This document shows, piece after piece, positions 32,327-43,457 of a stretch of 64,000 nt of DNA. The stretch comes from Panicum virgatum (Eukaryota; Streptophyta; Magnoliopsida; Poales; Poaceae). Below the pieces are notes generated by a model. It saw only the letters and a list, made by a program, of their open reading frames with translations, was not told the DNA's origin and did not search any database. Position 1 is the first letter of the stretch. The number at the start of each line of letters is the position of its first letter. The DNA is taken from NCBI RefSeq assembly GCF_016808335.1, contig NC_053140.1:27584086-27648085 (forward strand), written 5' to 3'. A program made the position numbers and the translations under genes.

Positions 32327-34191
32327 CTAGAAGTCCTCGTACTCCTGGTAGCTCTGGGTGAACTCCTCCGCGTCACCGGGAACTGAGCAGCAGTAGAGTA
32401 TCCCCAAAAAGAACAAGGGAAATAGAGTAGAGGAGGCAAGTGTGAGTACACAACTTGTACTCATCAAGTATAACACAAACTATGAGGCTCTAAGGTTGGC
32501 TGACTCAACTGCATTAGCTTTTAATCTTGGCAAAATTTTATTAAAGCTAATTACTACAAGTTGATGAAATTACCATAAACCCAGTTACATAGAAATTAAT
32601 CAAAATTAAGGTTGCACGTCTTTACCCACATGTCGTGAGCTACGCTAGTTGTTCATCACACTTCCTTAGGTGAGATGGCTAGCAAGCACACTACGAGGCC
32701 GTTACAAAGAATCTCGTTGGTAAGGCGTAACAGCGAAGAGTTGGATCAGCGACGATGGGGCCCACCTCACGGGGGTACAAGCACGTAGCACAGACCAGGC
32801 CGGAGGAGCAGGGACCATTGAAGCTTACCACCCTTGCCCCGTAGTTAAGTTACTCCAAACCTAATTAGTAAGTGTAACGTCCCGCCTCCCCGAGGCCGGG
32901 CCCGCTTACATCTGACAGCTTTCTAGGACATAGACTGCCCTCACAGACCAACACATGTCTTTTCTGCACACTTTGTTCTCACTCGTGTGCACCCGGGAAT
33001 AAATTCCCGGTCGGTCACCCATCCCCAAATTGCTCCGGGCCAAGCACACTTAACCTCGGAGTTCTTTGGAGACTGGCTTCCGGAAAAGAAGTTGCAACTT
33101 GTCGGTATGAGTATCCTATTAATCCTATTAAACCCTGGGCCGGGGTGTCACATGCTCACCCCCTTAAGAGACCGACGTCCTCGTCTTGGCCATGTCCCGT
33201 ACGTCCAGTGCCAGCAGCCCATGTGCCACGTCCGTGCGTCCAATGCCAACGGTCCCTGTGCCACGTCTGTGCGTCCAGTGCCAACGGCGCATCCCAGATG
33301 CCCGCGCACTGACCCGCCACGCGCCCGTGCACATGCCGGTGGCATCTGCGCCCCCACGCGCCTATGCTCATGCCTCCGCACTTACGCCTGTACGTGCCCG
33401 TGAAACCGCGAGAGTCGGCTCTGATACCATTCTGTAACGTCCCGCCTCCCCGAGGCCGGGCCCGCTTATATCTGACAGCTTTCTAGAACATAGACTGCCC
33501 TCACAGACCAACACATGTCTTTTCTGCACACTTTGTCCTCACTCGTGCGCACTCGGGAATAACTTCCCGGCCGGTCACCCATGCCCAAATTGCTTCGGGC
33601 CAAGCACGCTTAACCTCGGAGTTCTTTGGAGACCGGCTTCCGGAAAAGAAGTTGCAATTTGTTGGTATGGGTATCCTATTAATCCTATTAAGCCCTGGGC
33701 CGGGGTGTCATAGTAAGCCAAGACCGTCCCATTCTAGTCTTGTGGTAGCGCTGTTGTCCCCAGGTTGTCGCTCTATGAACTGGCCCTTAGGGAGAGTGGC
33801 CAACCAAGCACTAAGTACCGTGCTGGCCCCCTAAACCATGTTTCTAGAAAAAACCAATTTTAACGACACGTGAGCCACTCAACCACAGAACACAGAGGGC
33901 CACTCTCAGAATTAAGTTGCATAAGACCATTAACAATTTAATTAAAAAGGACCATGTGTGAGAGCGCAGCACCTAGCACAACTAACCAAAATGCAACCCA
34001 AGGGATACATATATAAAGGATATAAAGTGGCTAGGAAAGTCCTTATAGGCATACAGTATTAAAATGCAGTATGAAATTGTATTTAAAGGTGATAGGGATG
34101 TTCATGTTATACTTTCCTTCCTCTGTGTTCTCCTGCTACTCAAAAGTCTCTGAAGAAGGTGGCTCCTGGTACTTCTCCGATGGCTCGACGT
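32327..34191 (-). CDS. LTR-embedded cassette in the old family B LTR, one stop
   Basis: The inner exon is 34191-34117 (75 nt, ending TEEG) with an in-frame TAG; its donor is mutated from GC to GA (GAAG then GAAAGT). The terminal exon is 32382-32327 (56 nt), open in phase 1, with core VPGDAEEFTQSYQEYEDF. The TRIM lies in the intron between them. Confidence 0.45.
32873..33712 (-). mobile_element. TRIM element, 840 bp
   Basis: Two 280-bp LTRs (32873-33152 and 33433-33712; TGTAACGTCC at the left end, GTGTCACA or GTGTCATA at the right) flank a 280-bp interior without coding capacity. The TSD is GTAAG (32868-32872 and 33713-33717). On the minus strand the PBS TGGTATCAGAGCC lies at about 33411-33429 and the PPT AAGGGGGTGAGCA at 33153-33166. 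The interior has two to three 35-bp tandem units (33199-33290). The insertion interrupts family B LTR sequence that is continuous at 56770-56780. Confidence 0.92.
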
Positions 34192-34643
34192 CTACTCACG
34201 ATCGCAACGCCAAAACAAAGGTCCAACACATACACATACATGCAAACAAAAGAAAAAGCTAAGAAACAGTACACCATTACATAAAAACAGTGCATGAAAC
34301 TAGACTAAAACTATTCTACGCATTACAACGATCGCGTGGGCGCAAAAACCACCTAAAACAGAGCTAAAACGTGAAAACTAGGGCTAAAACAAGGTCCAGG
34401 GGCTAAACTGCGAAAAAAACTGGAAGCTACAGGGGGTCCTGTGCAAAAACCAGGGACCTATATGTAATTAATCGATAGATCTAGGGTCTAACATGCAAAA
34501 AGACAAGGGCTAGACTGTGGACCCAAAACTGGAAAGCTCAGGGGGTTCTGTGGAAGATTCTGGGCTGATCTGGAATTATTTTTGAACTGGACAGGACTGC
34601 GGGTTGATTCAAGGAAAAGCCAGGGACTCTTTAGCAAAGATTC

Positions 34644-37600
34644 TGTAACACCCTAATTCAAATTTCAGTATTTAATAATAAATTTAATTGGATTTATTTA
34701 AATTTCTAAGATTTATTGTGTTAGACTTGCATTTAATCTAAATTTTTGTTCTATAAGTAATTAAAATTTTATCATAGGTTTAAATTTTTGTGTTGCATTC
34801 ATGCTGGTGCATAGTTTTAATTATTTGAGTGTGGTTTGAATTCAAATTTGTATTTGAATTCAAACTTTGTTTGAATTAGAAATAGAAAAGAGAGAGGAAA
34901 TAGAAAAAAAAAGAAAAGGAAAATAGAAACCCAATAGGAAACCCAAACCCAACCCAGCAGCCCAAGCCCGTCCGGCCCACCCTTTCCCCGCGGCCCAGTT
35001 CGGCCTGCTCCTTTTTTCTCTTCCTCGGGCCCAGCTCTACCCTCATCCCGCTCGGCCCAGCAAGTCCCCGCGGCCCAACCCGCACCCCAGCTCCCGCGCT
35101 CAGCCCGCAAAGCGTAGCAGCCCAGCACCCTCACCCCGCGCGCACGCGCACGCGCCCCGGCCTGCCCCGCCTCAGCCAGCAGCACCGCGCGCGCTCCCCT
35201 TTTCCCTGACCCGGCGGGCCCACGTGTCAGCCGTCCCCCACGGCCCGCTCGCCGCACCGCGCTGCGCTCTCCCGCTGACCTCTCTGGCCCACTTGTCATC
35301 CCCGTCCCCCGCTTCCCCCGCGTGCTCACCGGTCACGCCCGAGATCCTCGCCGGGGATCACGCCTGCGCCCTCCGCAGCACGGACGCCCAGATCTCGGGC
35401 CCTCCTTCTTTTTAGCCGCAGCCGCGCCCCCTGCACCTCACCTCCACCGCAGCCGCCGCTCTAGACCCTAGCCACTCGCCCGCCTCAGCTCCGCCCCTGC
35501 GCCGCCGTGGACTCGCCGCTCCGCCGTGCCACAACCCCGGCCATCCTTGCAGGAGCTTCGCTCGAGCACCAGGAGCAGCACTGCGGCCACCAACCCCAAC
35601 CTCGACCTTTGCCTGCGCCGGATTTTCCCCGGATTCCGCCGCCGCAGGTAACTCTGATCCGAGCAATTGCTCGCCGCCAGTGCCGCTCCGGCCACACTAA
35701 CCCCCCCACCGCCACCGCAGGAGCACCACGCGTCAATCAGTGAGGTCCAAAAGCCCGGGACGCCTTCCTTCGGTCCTGCCCACGGGCACCGCACCGCGCG
35801 CCGCCGCTCGCCATCGACGCCGGTGACTTCGCGCTGTAGCTTCACTGGTCTTGACCCTCGGTAAGCACCGTCAAGCCCCCAAACCCCCTTTTGCGCTAGT
35901 TATTTCCACCCGCGGCGCACACCATCCAGCACCCGCACGGCACGAACGCCGCTCACCGGCTATCACGACCCGCAGAGCCGCCGCTGCCCACGCGAGCGCA
36001 GCTCCGAGCCTTCCCGAATCCCAATAACACCCCAGGTGGATTAAGCATGCCGCGCACTCCATCCACGGCCAAGCGGCAGCCCGAATGGACCCCTGGAGCG
36101 CCGGATTGGCCTTCTCCGGCACAACGCCGCCGCGGGAGCACGTCTCCGATGACCCAGCGCCGCCGTTCCCCGCCCCATTCACTCGGACCGTTAGATCAGA
36201 GGCCAACGGCCGCGATTAGAACCCAAGCCGTTTAGATCCAAGCCATCAGATCTAGATCCAACGGCTGAAAACTGCGCGTACCCCTTCGGCCTGGTAGTTT
36301 TGCTAAAGAGCTCTCGCCTTTCTTTGAAATCAAACCGCAGTCCGTCCAGTTCAAAAGTAATTCCAGTTAGGCCCAAAATTTTGCACAAACCCCCTCAAGC
36401 TTTATAGAAATCGAACCCGCCGTCCAGACCTGATGTTTTTGCGTGTTAGACCCTAGATCTAACCGTTAATTACGTTTAGGCCCTCGGTTTTTGCGGAAAA
36501 CCCCCTGGAACCTTAGTTTTCTTGCAGTTTGGTCCCTGAACCTTGTTTTTAGCCTAGAATTTGTGTTTTAGCTCCGTTTTAAGCGTTCTTTATGTCCACG
36601 CGATCGTTGTAACACGTAGAATAGTTTTAGACTAGTTTAGCGTGCTGTTTTTATGTATTGATGTATTGTTTCTTAGTTTTTGTTAGTGTTTACTTGTATG
36701 CTTATTGTGTGCCTTGCTTTTGGCCATGTGTTCGTGAGTAGACGTTGATCCATCTGAGGAGCCCCAGTACCAGTACCCGGAGCGGCCGTTTTCAGATCAG
36801 TTTGAGCAGCAGCAGGAACAGTTTGAGGAAGGCAAGTATAACATGAACACCACCTATCACCTTTAATTACAATTTCATACTGCATTTTAATACTGTATGC
36901 CTATAAGGACTTTCCTAACCACTTTATATCCTGTATATATCCCTTGGGTTGCATTTTGGTTAGTTGTGCTAGGTGCCGTGCTATAACACATCATGGTCCT
37001 TTTTAATTAATTTTGATTAATGGTATATGCAACTTAATTCTGAGAGTGGCCCTCTGTGTGGCTTGAGTGGCTCACGTCTCGTTAAAATTGGTTTTGTTAG
37101 AAACATGGTTTAGGGGGCCAGCACGGTGCTTACTGCCTGGTTGGCCACTCTCCATAAGGACCGGTTCATAGAGCGACAACCTGGGACAACAGCGCAACCA
37201 CCAGACTGGAATGGGACGGTCTTGGCGTAATAATTAGGTCTTTTTGGTTTGGAGTAACTTACCTGCGGGGCAAGGGTGGTAAGCTTCTATGTCCCTCGTA
37301 CTGAGTGGCCTCGTCTGTGGTATTCTTGACGCCCACTAGACCTGCTACATGGTCGCCGATCCAACCCTCGCGGTTACTCCCTACCAACGAGATTCATTGT
37401 AAAGGCCTCGTAGTGAGTTTGCTAGTCATCTCACCTAAGGAAGTGTGATGAACAACTAGCGTAGCTCACGACTTGTGGGTAAAGATGTGCAACCTCTGCA
37501 GAGTGTAAAACTGGTATACTAGCCGTGCTCACGATTATGAGCGGCCCAGATCCTCCTTTTGATTAGTGGGGTTGTCTCCTTCCGACGAGGGAGGTGCCTC

Positions 37601-38174
37601 TCGGGGTTACCTTGGTGGTTTTGTTTTGGTTCTCAGTAGCAACATGTTTAATTCTGATTAATTACTATGTAACTGGGTTAATGGTAATTCATCAACTTGT
37701 AGTAAATAGCTCTAATAAAATTTTGCCAAGATTAAAAGCTAATGCAGTTGAGTCAGCCAACCATAGAGCCTCATAGTTTGTGTTGTACTTGTTGAGTACA
37801 AGTTGTGTACTCACTCTTGCCTCTTCTCTACTTTTTCCTCTCGGATACGCTACTGCTGCTCAGTTCCTGCCGACGCGAGGGAGTTTGCTCAGCGCTACCA
37901 GGACAACGAGGACTTCTAGGCGTTCGTCTCCCAGTCAACGTCCCTGTGGCGCCCTGCTCAGTTTCGGAGAGTTTTATTCGTATTTGTACTTCGCTTCCGC
38001 TGTATCAGACATTTTTGTCATTAATGTAATAAATACATTCGTATTCGCTTTATTATATCTTTTTACGTGATATGTGCTGTGATATACTGTTCATTTTGTT
38101 GTATATACGTGTGACTTGATCCTAGCACGTATATGATTGCTCGGTTTATGTCCTTTTATAAACCGAGTGTTACA
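34644..38174 (+). repeat. Solo LTR of family B, 3531 bp, plus orientation
   Basis: Starts TGTAACACCC and ends GTGTTACA, with a perfect 5-bp TSD GATTC (34639-34643 and 38175-38179). No internal sequence adjoins, so it is a solo LTR. It is inserted within an older LTR of the same family lying in the opposite orientation. The 5' part is AT-rich then strongly GC-rich (34950-36200), with splice-donor-like sites at 35648 and about 35861. The 3' part carries the two-exon cassette. The internal proteins of this family are not in the window. Confidence 0.88.
36742..37919 (+). CDS. LTR-embedded two-exon cassette in the solo LTR
   Basis: The inner exon is 36742-36831 (90 nt; acceptor GAGTAG, donor GAAG then GCAAGT), open, encoding DVDPSEEPQYQYPERP then a Gln/Glu-rich stretch ending QFEEG. 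The terminal exon is 37864-37919 (56 nt; acceptor CTGCTCAG), open in phase 1, encoding VPADAREFAQRYQDNEDF then TAG. The intron is 1032 bp, GC-AG type. The first exon and ATG are not found. Confidence 0.55.
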
Positions 38175-38179
38175 GATTC

Positions 38180-38847
38180 CAGGCCGAACCGGTACCAAGG
38201 GGTCCGGATCGTTGGATCGCGATCGTGAGCGTCGGCTTCAGATCGGACGGCTGGAAAGCGTTGACGCGCGGGACGGCGGCGTAGGGTCACCGGAACAGGG
38301 TCCCCGCGGCGGCGCACGGTGGGATCTCGCCGGAGTTCACCATTTTCGGTGTTCCGGGGGTCAAATCGACCGGCTCTTGGGTCTAGGATGATCATCACGC
38401 CACGCGTGATTCACCTAAGCACTAATCTGGGCTCGGGGATGCTCGGAGCGGCGCGCGCGACGGCGGCGGCGGGTTTGCACGACGGAGCTCACCGGCGGGT
38501 GCGCGTTCATGCCGTGCTGGGTTCTTTTCTGAGTGTGAACGAGTTCGTAAGTGTGCGCAAGGCTAACGCGGGCCAAAACCAGGGCAGCGCGCAGCTGTGC
38601 TGTGTTTCAGTGAGGTCCGCTACGGCGGAGCTGCGGTGTGTGCCGCGCGGCGACCGGTGTTCCGGCCACTGGAGCGGCCCACGTGCCAGGATTTCTAGCG
38701 CAAAACCTAGAGGGGTTCGAAGTGGTGCTCACCGTGCGCTGGATTGGACGGAGGTGTGATGCAGGGTCGTCGATGTCGTGCTCCGGCGGCGGCGCAGGAA
38801 CGGAGCTCGAGGACGGAGCCGCTGCAGGGCATCTCCGGGCCTGCTGA
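38180..38847 (-). repeat. Old family B LTR, right part, truncated
   Basis: Continues the minus-oriented LTR after the solo LTR (caggccgaaccgg compares with caggccgaaggggt at 57708). GC-rich, ending near 38847 where host-element sequence resumes. The LTR start (GGTGTTACA in this reading) is not present. Confidence 0.65.
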
Positions 38848-39213
38848 TCCGTCGAGGAATTCGAGATAGTCGAAGGAGTAACCGCCCCTTGGGAGGGGGA
38901 GCACATGTCTCTAGGTTCAACTCCTGGTAGAGAACTCGTCTCTTGGGCCGCAAGGCACATGTCCCTTAGCCCCAGTTACTCGATTCGCGTGCCCTTTACC
39001 TTGAGTGAACAAAGAAAGGTTGAAATTCGAGGTAACTGATGGAGTAAAGACTCCTGAAGAAGTGACCCTTTGGGAGGGTGGAGCTCATGTCTCCGGCGAC
39101 GAGGTCTTCTTTTCCAATGCAATCTTGAGGCACTCGATTTCCATTTTGGCCTTTATAGGACCACTGATCGACTTGAAAATTTCTCTTCTGCCATCTCAAG
39201 TGGTTTGGGAATT
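38848..39213. other. Spacer of the Tat-like element between the old LTR and minisatellite 2
   Basis: Contains degenerate minisatellite-1-like words (cttgggaggg, agcacatgtc) at 38890-39090. No gene is seen. Confidence 0.5.
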
Positions 39214-39645
39214 GAGTCAGAGCTTGGATGAACCCATCCTAGCCTTTATTAGGTATAAGACCGGGGGTAAGCCCAATAGATGACTCGAGTTAGAGCTCGG
39301 GCGAACCCATCTTAATCTTTATTGGGTGTAAGACCGGGGGTGAGCCCAATTGATGACTCTCTTTGATCTCTTCTTTCTGTCAACACGAGTGGTGAACTAG
39401 GTCAGAGCTCGGGCGAACCCATCCTAGCCTTTATTGGGTATAAGACCGGGGGTAAGCCCAATAGATGACTTGAGTGCCAGTGTGAGTTGTTTTGGGGTTG
39501 AGTCAGAGCTCGGGCGAACCCATCCTGGCCTTTATTGGGTATAAGACCGGGGCTAAGCCCAATAGATGACTCGAGTCAGAGCTCGGGCGAACCCATCCTA
39601 GTCTTTATTGGGTGTAAGACCGTGGGTAGGCCCAATAGATGACTC
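39214..39645. repeat. Minisatellite 2, five units
   Basis: Units start at about 39214, 39287, 39399, 39500 and 39573. Each is about 73 bp with the core TCAGAGCTCGGGCGAACCCA and AAGCCCAATAGATGACT; two unit spacings are longer by 28-39 bp. Confidence 0.8.
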
Positions 39646-39663
39646 TCTGGCATGCTTGATTCT

Positions 39664-41528
39664 TCATTGGAATGGTGTATTGCTCGTGTTGACTTTCTCT
39701 TTGATGTCTTTGTTGGCAGAAGTTGTAGGTGCTCTGAGTGCTTTTCGAAGGGTGTTGCATTGGAAGTTCGAGTGCTTTCCTTTGGGGTGTAGGAAGCATC
39801 TTGAATGGATTTTTTGGTGAGCAGAATCCGTCGTCGTCTGTTTTGGTTGAGAAGGGGGTGCTGCCTTATCGCGACGCCGTTTACGCGAATTGTACCCGTA
39901 GATGTCAGGTATCCGGTAATTAGATGTCGGACTAAAGGCTTCGACTTCCTCATGGTCTTCTCCTTTGTTGAGGATGACTGTCTTCGCATTGCGGCCAATG
40001 TTGATAACATTGTGCAAGTCGCTGTTCGAGTAGTCGAACGAGTCGCCAAGTTGTTGATGATGCTCTGTCTTGAGAATCATCTTCGGATTGTTGTCTAGAT
40101 GGACAGTGATTGTGATTCCCGGTGGAGGACTTCCGTGGCTAGCTGTTGCTGCTTCAGTTGTCTCTAGTTCAGAGAGGAAATTGTCATAGTCCAGGTCTTC
40201 CAACGTCATTGAATTGCATTCTCGATTTGTGGGGTCCGAGATAAAAGCCATGAAAATTTTGCGATTATGACTGCGAATTTTTGAACTGACTTTGTCTTCC
40301 TTGAGTGGGAATCCTTGTTGGAATGGCAGTTCTTCGTCTTCTGAGAGTTGTCGCTTCTCTCTTGGATTTACGGATTGCCGTTCTCCTTTTATAGTGACTG
40401 TAGAAGTCGACTTCTTGTCAGATTCAGTTCCTTTGTCCGAATCGAGTTGTGACCCGAGTCGATTTCTTTTGATGTCCGAAGTCGGGTAGACTTCCTTGTC
40501 TTCCATTATTCGGGGAGAGAGTCCAAAAGTGTGTCGGAGAAGGTCTTCGTTATATGGGACGTGATCCGCTGGGGTCCATCCGCCTTCGACTCGAACTGAG
40601 AGTTCGTTTATGAATTCATCGTACTTGTCCAAATTGTTGTTTTCCTCTGAAGAATATTTCTGCGGCATGCAGTGATCATCTTGCGGGGTAGGGGAATCTA
40701 GGATTTGGACAACGTTACACCAGCGACTTATGTAATCCTTGATTGGAATAGAGTCTTCTGCAGAGTGGGTTTGTGATATACGTTGATCCAGCTTTAGCGA
40801 ATCATCCCACAACTTCTTTGCTTTTGACTGTTCCCAGAGAGCTTCAAGATTGTCGGGGTTGTCTGATCCTTCCATGAACAGGTTGATGTCGTGTGACCAG
40901 TCAGCTAGTTTATCTTTGGAGATTGGTTCGTCCAATTCCCCGAGATATTTGATGAAAGCTTGATCTTGTTCCAGCTCTGCAGAGTTGAGAGTCCGCTGGT
41001 TGGAGAGTTCTTCGAGAGAAGTGTTGATGTTGAATGTGTCTTCAACTTTCTGGAGGTAGTGCTTGATTTTTTCATCAATATCATTGATGCTTGAAAAGTG
41101 TTTTTCGACTGCTTCTTTTTGCGAGTAGCTTTCTTGAAGCTAGTCTTTGACTTTTTCTTCTGAAGACTTGGTTCATCCGCCTGGATGCGGTTGGAAAGTG
41201 TGGTCTTTCCGTTGGTGGACGTTTCTGGCTTGGGATCTTCCAGTAGTTTCTTCAAGTCCTCTTCCAATTCGGAGAGTGTCTTGGTCTTGATTGCGTCGAA
41301 TTCGGGTTGAATTCGGTCTCCGTTGTTGAGGTCCGAAAATCCGATTTCTTCGAGCTGATCGATGAATTCGTCGAATTCATGGTGTTTTGTGGCTTCCGCA
41401 GCTTCTGGAAGATCGTGATCGGTTGAGCGGCTTTTGAAACCGCCTGATCCGTCGGCGACGAAGATCCAGGATCCGATGTGAAGGGAGGTGCCTTTTTCGA
41501 GCACCAAGTTGTCATCGAGAGAAGCCAT
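39664..41528 (-). pseudogene. gag-like ORFs of the Tat-like element
   Basis: From the ATG at 41528 (MASLDDNLVLEKGTS) the frame runs to about 41160, then must shift. The continuing frame has a TAG at 41140-41142 and then runs open to 39664 (423 residues from 40935). The middle is acidic and helical. The C-terminal end has a Cys/His motif CFLHPKGKHSNFQC, placed like a gag zinc finger. The first-ORF position, just inside the 5' LTR, supports gag, but sequence recognition is weak. No protease or polymerase follows. Confidence 0.5.
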
Positions 41529-41557
41529 CGGGTTCTTCTGACGATCGTTGGTGAGAG

Positions 41558-41576
41558 GCTCCACGGTGGGTGCCAG
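41558..41576 (-). promoter_or_regulatory. Primer binding site of the Tat-like element
   Basis: The minus strand reads TGGCACCCACCGTGGAGCC two bases after the LTR end. It begins TGG as expected for a tRNA 3' CCA complement; the tRNA is not assigned. Confidence 0.65.
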
Positions 41577-41578
41577 CT

Positions 41579-41995
41579 GTCGGTGTTTTACCGTCGGGTT
41601 CTCTGAGGGGTATCCCGAGGAGAGTGGTTATGAGTAGGGACTCGCTGAGATCAGAATGCGATGGTGCAAGGAACACACGGATTTAGACAGGTTCGGGCCG
41701 CCGGAGCGTAATACCCTACGTCCTGTGTGGTTGTTTGTATTCCCTCTGGTATTGTCCCCTTGTTTTGGAGGGGTCCCTGTTCGCCCTTATATAATCTGGG
41801 GGAACATGGTTACATGGAAATTCTAGTCGAGTCCTGTTGGGATTCTAGTCCGAGACGTTCGGCTAGTTCCCGAGGTTGTCGACTAGTTCTACTCCTATTC
41901 GGGTAGATACAAGAGAGGTAGGGCATAACCATGTACTACTCCCTACTCTAGAATATTCCGTGCCCGTGGGTAGTCCTGTAGCCCCGGGCCTGACA
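41579..41995 (-). repeat. 5' LTR of the Tat-like element
   Basis: 417 bp from TGTCGGTG to CCTGACA, followed by the TSD ATACC. TATATAAG on the minus strand at 41787-41794. Confidence 0.9.
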
Positions 41996-42000
41996 ATACC

Positions 42001-42222
42001 CTTACTCTCCCGGTGAAATGCTACAATGGTATATCCGTACGCTTGTGGATCCATCTGTAATCGTATTGATTATACCACGAGAGTGGCACCCCATGGGTGC
42101 AGTTGCTAGGATGGGTTCGGTGCCCTCATTTCTAGTGATTGCACTAAGGACCGCCAATAGGCAATTCTAAGGTTGTTACCAAGGTCATCGCAAACCTGGT
42201 ATCGATTTAAGAAATGCCAACA
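42001..42222 (+). repeat. Right LTR of the pol-less Athila-like element, last part
   Basis: Continues from 26282 and matches the end of the left LTR (19170-19397), ending CCAACA. Confidence 0.85.
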
Positions 42223-43457
42223 GCAATCCACATCCTAGGAAGATCACAAGCGTACACTTGCAATGTCGGTGCAACGGAGGGCCGAGGAGAGCTAGAGGGA
42301 GCCGGCCGGCCTCCCCTAGGCTGACCGGCCTTGCATGTGCCTGCGTAAGACTCAAGCAAGCTACACCGACATCAAGGAGTGATCACAGACGTCCACACAA
42401 AGGCGGTGGCCAGATGGCCCCACTTTGCAGCCACTCAGGTCCTGACTTCGCGTGGAAGTTAAGCACAACTGCCACAACCACCTCCAACTGACGCCACGTG
42501 CTTCACCTGCTCAGAACCGACCCTGGAAGGCTATAAATAGAACACTCATCCCTCACTTGTAACACACCATTGGAGCTCATTCTCTCTTTCACTTTCTAGA
42601 GTAGGTTAGTAGTTTGGGAGTTAGAGTCGAGTCGAGCTTGCTCGGGATTCCGGAGTCATCGGAAGTCTGGTATAGCTCTTGTATCCTTCTTTCGAATTTA
42701 TTAATATAAGTTATCTTCTCTACTTTTTTGAGTCAGCTTTACTTTCCGCTTTCTTTTATCCTCTCGAGTTTGAGTGTTCAGCTCCAGCGCGAAAGTTGTA
42801 TCCTTTAGCTTAGGCTAAGTTATCTCTCTGATAGTCGGGAGTCTATCTTACGGGTTTTCTCCCCCGGACTAGAGTATCTCAAGTTAGTGCTCTAGGTTGA
42901 GGGGGATTTCTCTCGAAGGTCTCGAGAGAAATCCTAACACCGAGTACAGACGTGGTGTCTGGGCTTAGTGTTAGCTAGAAAGTATGTTCCACCCTACGGA
43001 ACCGTTGTGGTAGGCGGCAGGTGGTGACAGCCCTGTCCGTCCCTCGTAGTCCACCACGATCGGGTGCTTTCATAGCAGTAGTGCCGACTGCCGTTGGACT
43101 CCCTTCTCATCCCAGTTTGAGTCCTTCCCTGAGGCTACCGAAGTAAGCTCTACCTTCCCGACAATTAGTTAGATAGTTAGTTTGATCTAGAGAGGCTAGC
43201 TCGATAGTTCAGAAGTGTATCAGGTGTCTTATCTTGCTCGTTGTCCTCCCAGCTGCTACCTCTCTAAGGAGTTGAGTCTCCATGTGTCACTCGGTCATAA
43301 ACTAGCCATTTATCCTATCTTTATATCTGTCTTACCCCTGTCTAGTTAGTCGGTTGATTAAGCTAGTACGGTTATCATTTGATTTACAATACTCTTTACC
43401 GTAGTGCTTCCCTGAGAAAAAATATGATACCCTGGAATATGATGTGAATATTCCTAA
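42223..43457 (+). repeat. Fragment of another Athila-type LTR
   Basis: It has a GC-rich box at 42301-42330, a TATA box at 42532-42539, a CT-rich leader, the TGGTGACAGC hairpin at 43013-43041, and the near-terminal phrase GATACCCTGGAAT. Neither LTR end is present; the right side is cut by the next element. No gene is visible. Confidence 0.7.
43013..43041 (+). ncRNA. Conserved LTR hairpin, copy 3
   Basis: Outer stem GGCGG with CCGTC (one G-U), inner stem CAGG with CCTG, loop TGGTGACAGC at 43022-43031, bulged T at 43036. 490 nt downstream of its TATA. Confidence 0.5.

Larger units (their letters stand above)
32078..34643 (-). repeat. Old family B LTR, minus orientation, left part
   Basis: Starts TGTAACACCCGG and is the reverse complement of 36300-38174. 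It is interrupted by the TRIM at 32873-33712 and by the solo LTR after GATTC (34639-34643), and continues at 38180. Its right end is truncated at about 38847, so its TSD cannot be verified. Confidence 0.8.
26283..41995 (-). mobile_element. Non-autonomous Tat-like gypsy element with antisense gene
   Basis: LTRs of 418 and 417 bp lie at 26283-26700 and 41579-41995, with a 5-bp TSD ATACC on both sides (26278-26282 and 41996-42000). The orientation is minus: the PBS-like TGGCACCCACCG sits beside the right LTR, the PPT CTCGGGGGCT beside the left LTR, and TATATAAG lies on the minus strand of both LTRs. In element order it holds gag-like ORFs, minisatellites and a multi-exon gene on the opposite strand. 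No pol domain is present. The arrangement matches the Tat lineage, where antisense ORFs and 3' minisatellites are known. It is interrupted by family B LTR sequence between 32078 and about 38847. Confidence 0.8.
17851..42222 (+). mobile_element. Athila-like non-autonomous element without pol, split by a nested element
   Basis: Two LTRs (17851-19397; 24878-26282 joined to 42001-42222) flank a 5.5-kb interior. The interior has an Athila-type PBS, gag, an Athila retropepsin, and a third ORF of the kind found in Athila elements, but no reverse transcriptase, RNase H or integrase. It must have relied on a partner for copying. The nested Tat-like element occupies 26283-41995 inside the 3' LTR. The outer flanks (ggagt and gcaat) are not a TSD. 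Confidence 0.8.

Noticed and set aside
33148..33437. ORFs of 71-138 codons within the TRIM interior
   Set aside because: GC-rich tandem 35-bp units keep frames open on both strands; TRIMs are non-coding.
34817..35329. 170-codon minus ORF in the solo LTR
   Set aside because: Low-complexity Arg/Gly/Ala sequence from GC-rich leader, antisense to the LTR, ending in a Phe run from an A-rich tract.
39214..39645. Regular repeats that could suggest a CRISPR array
   Set aside because: Units are 73 bp and near-contiguous, without uniform spacers, and sit in a plant retrotransposon; this is a minisatellite.
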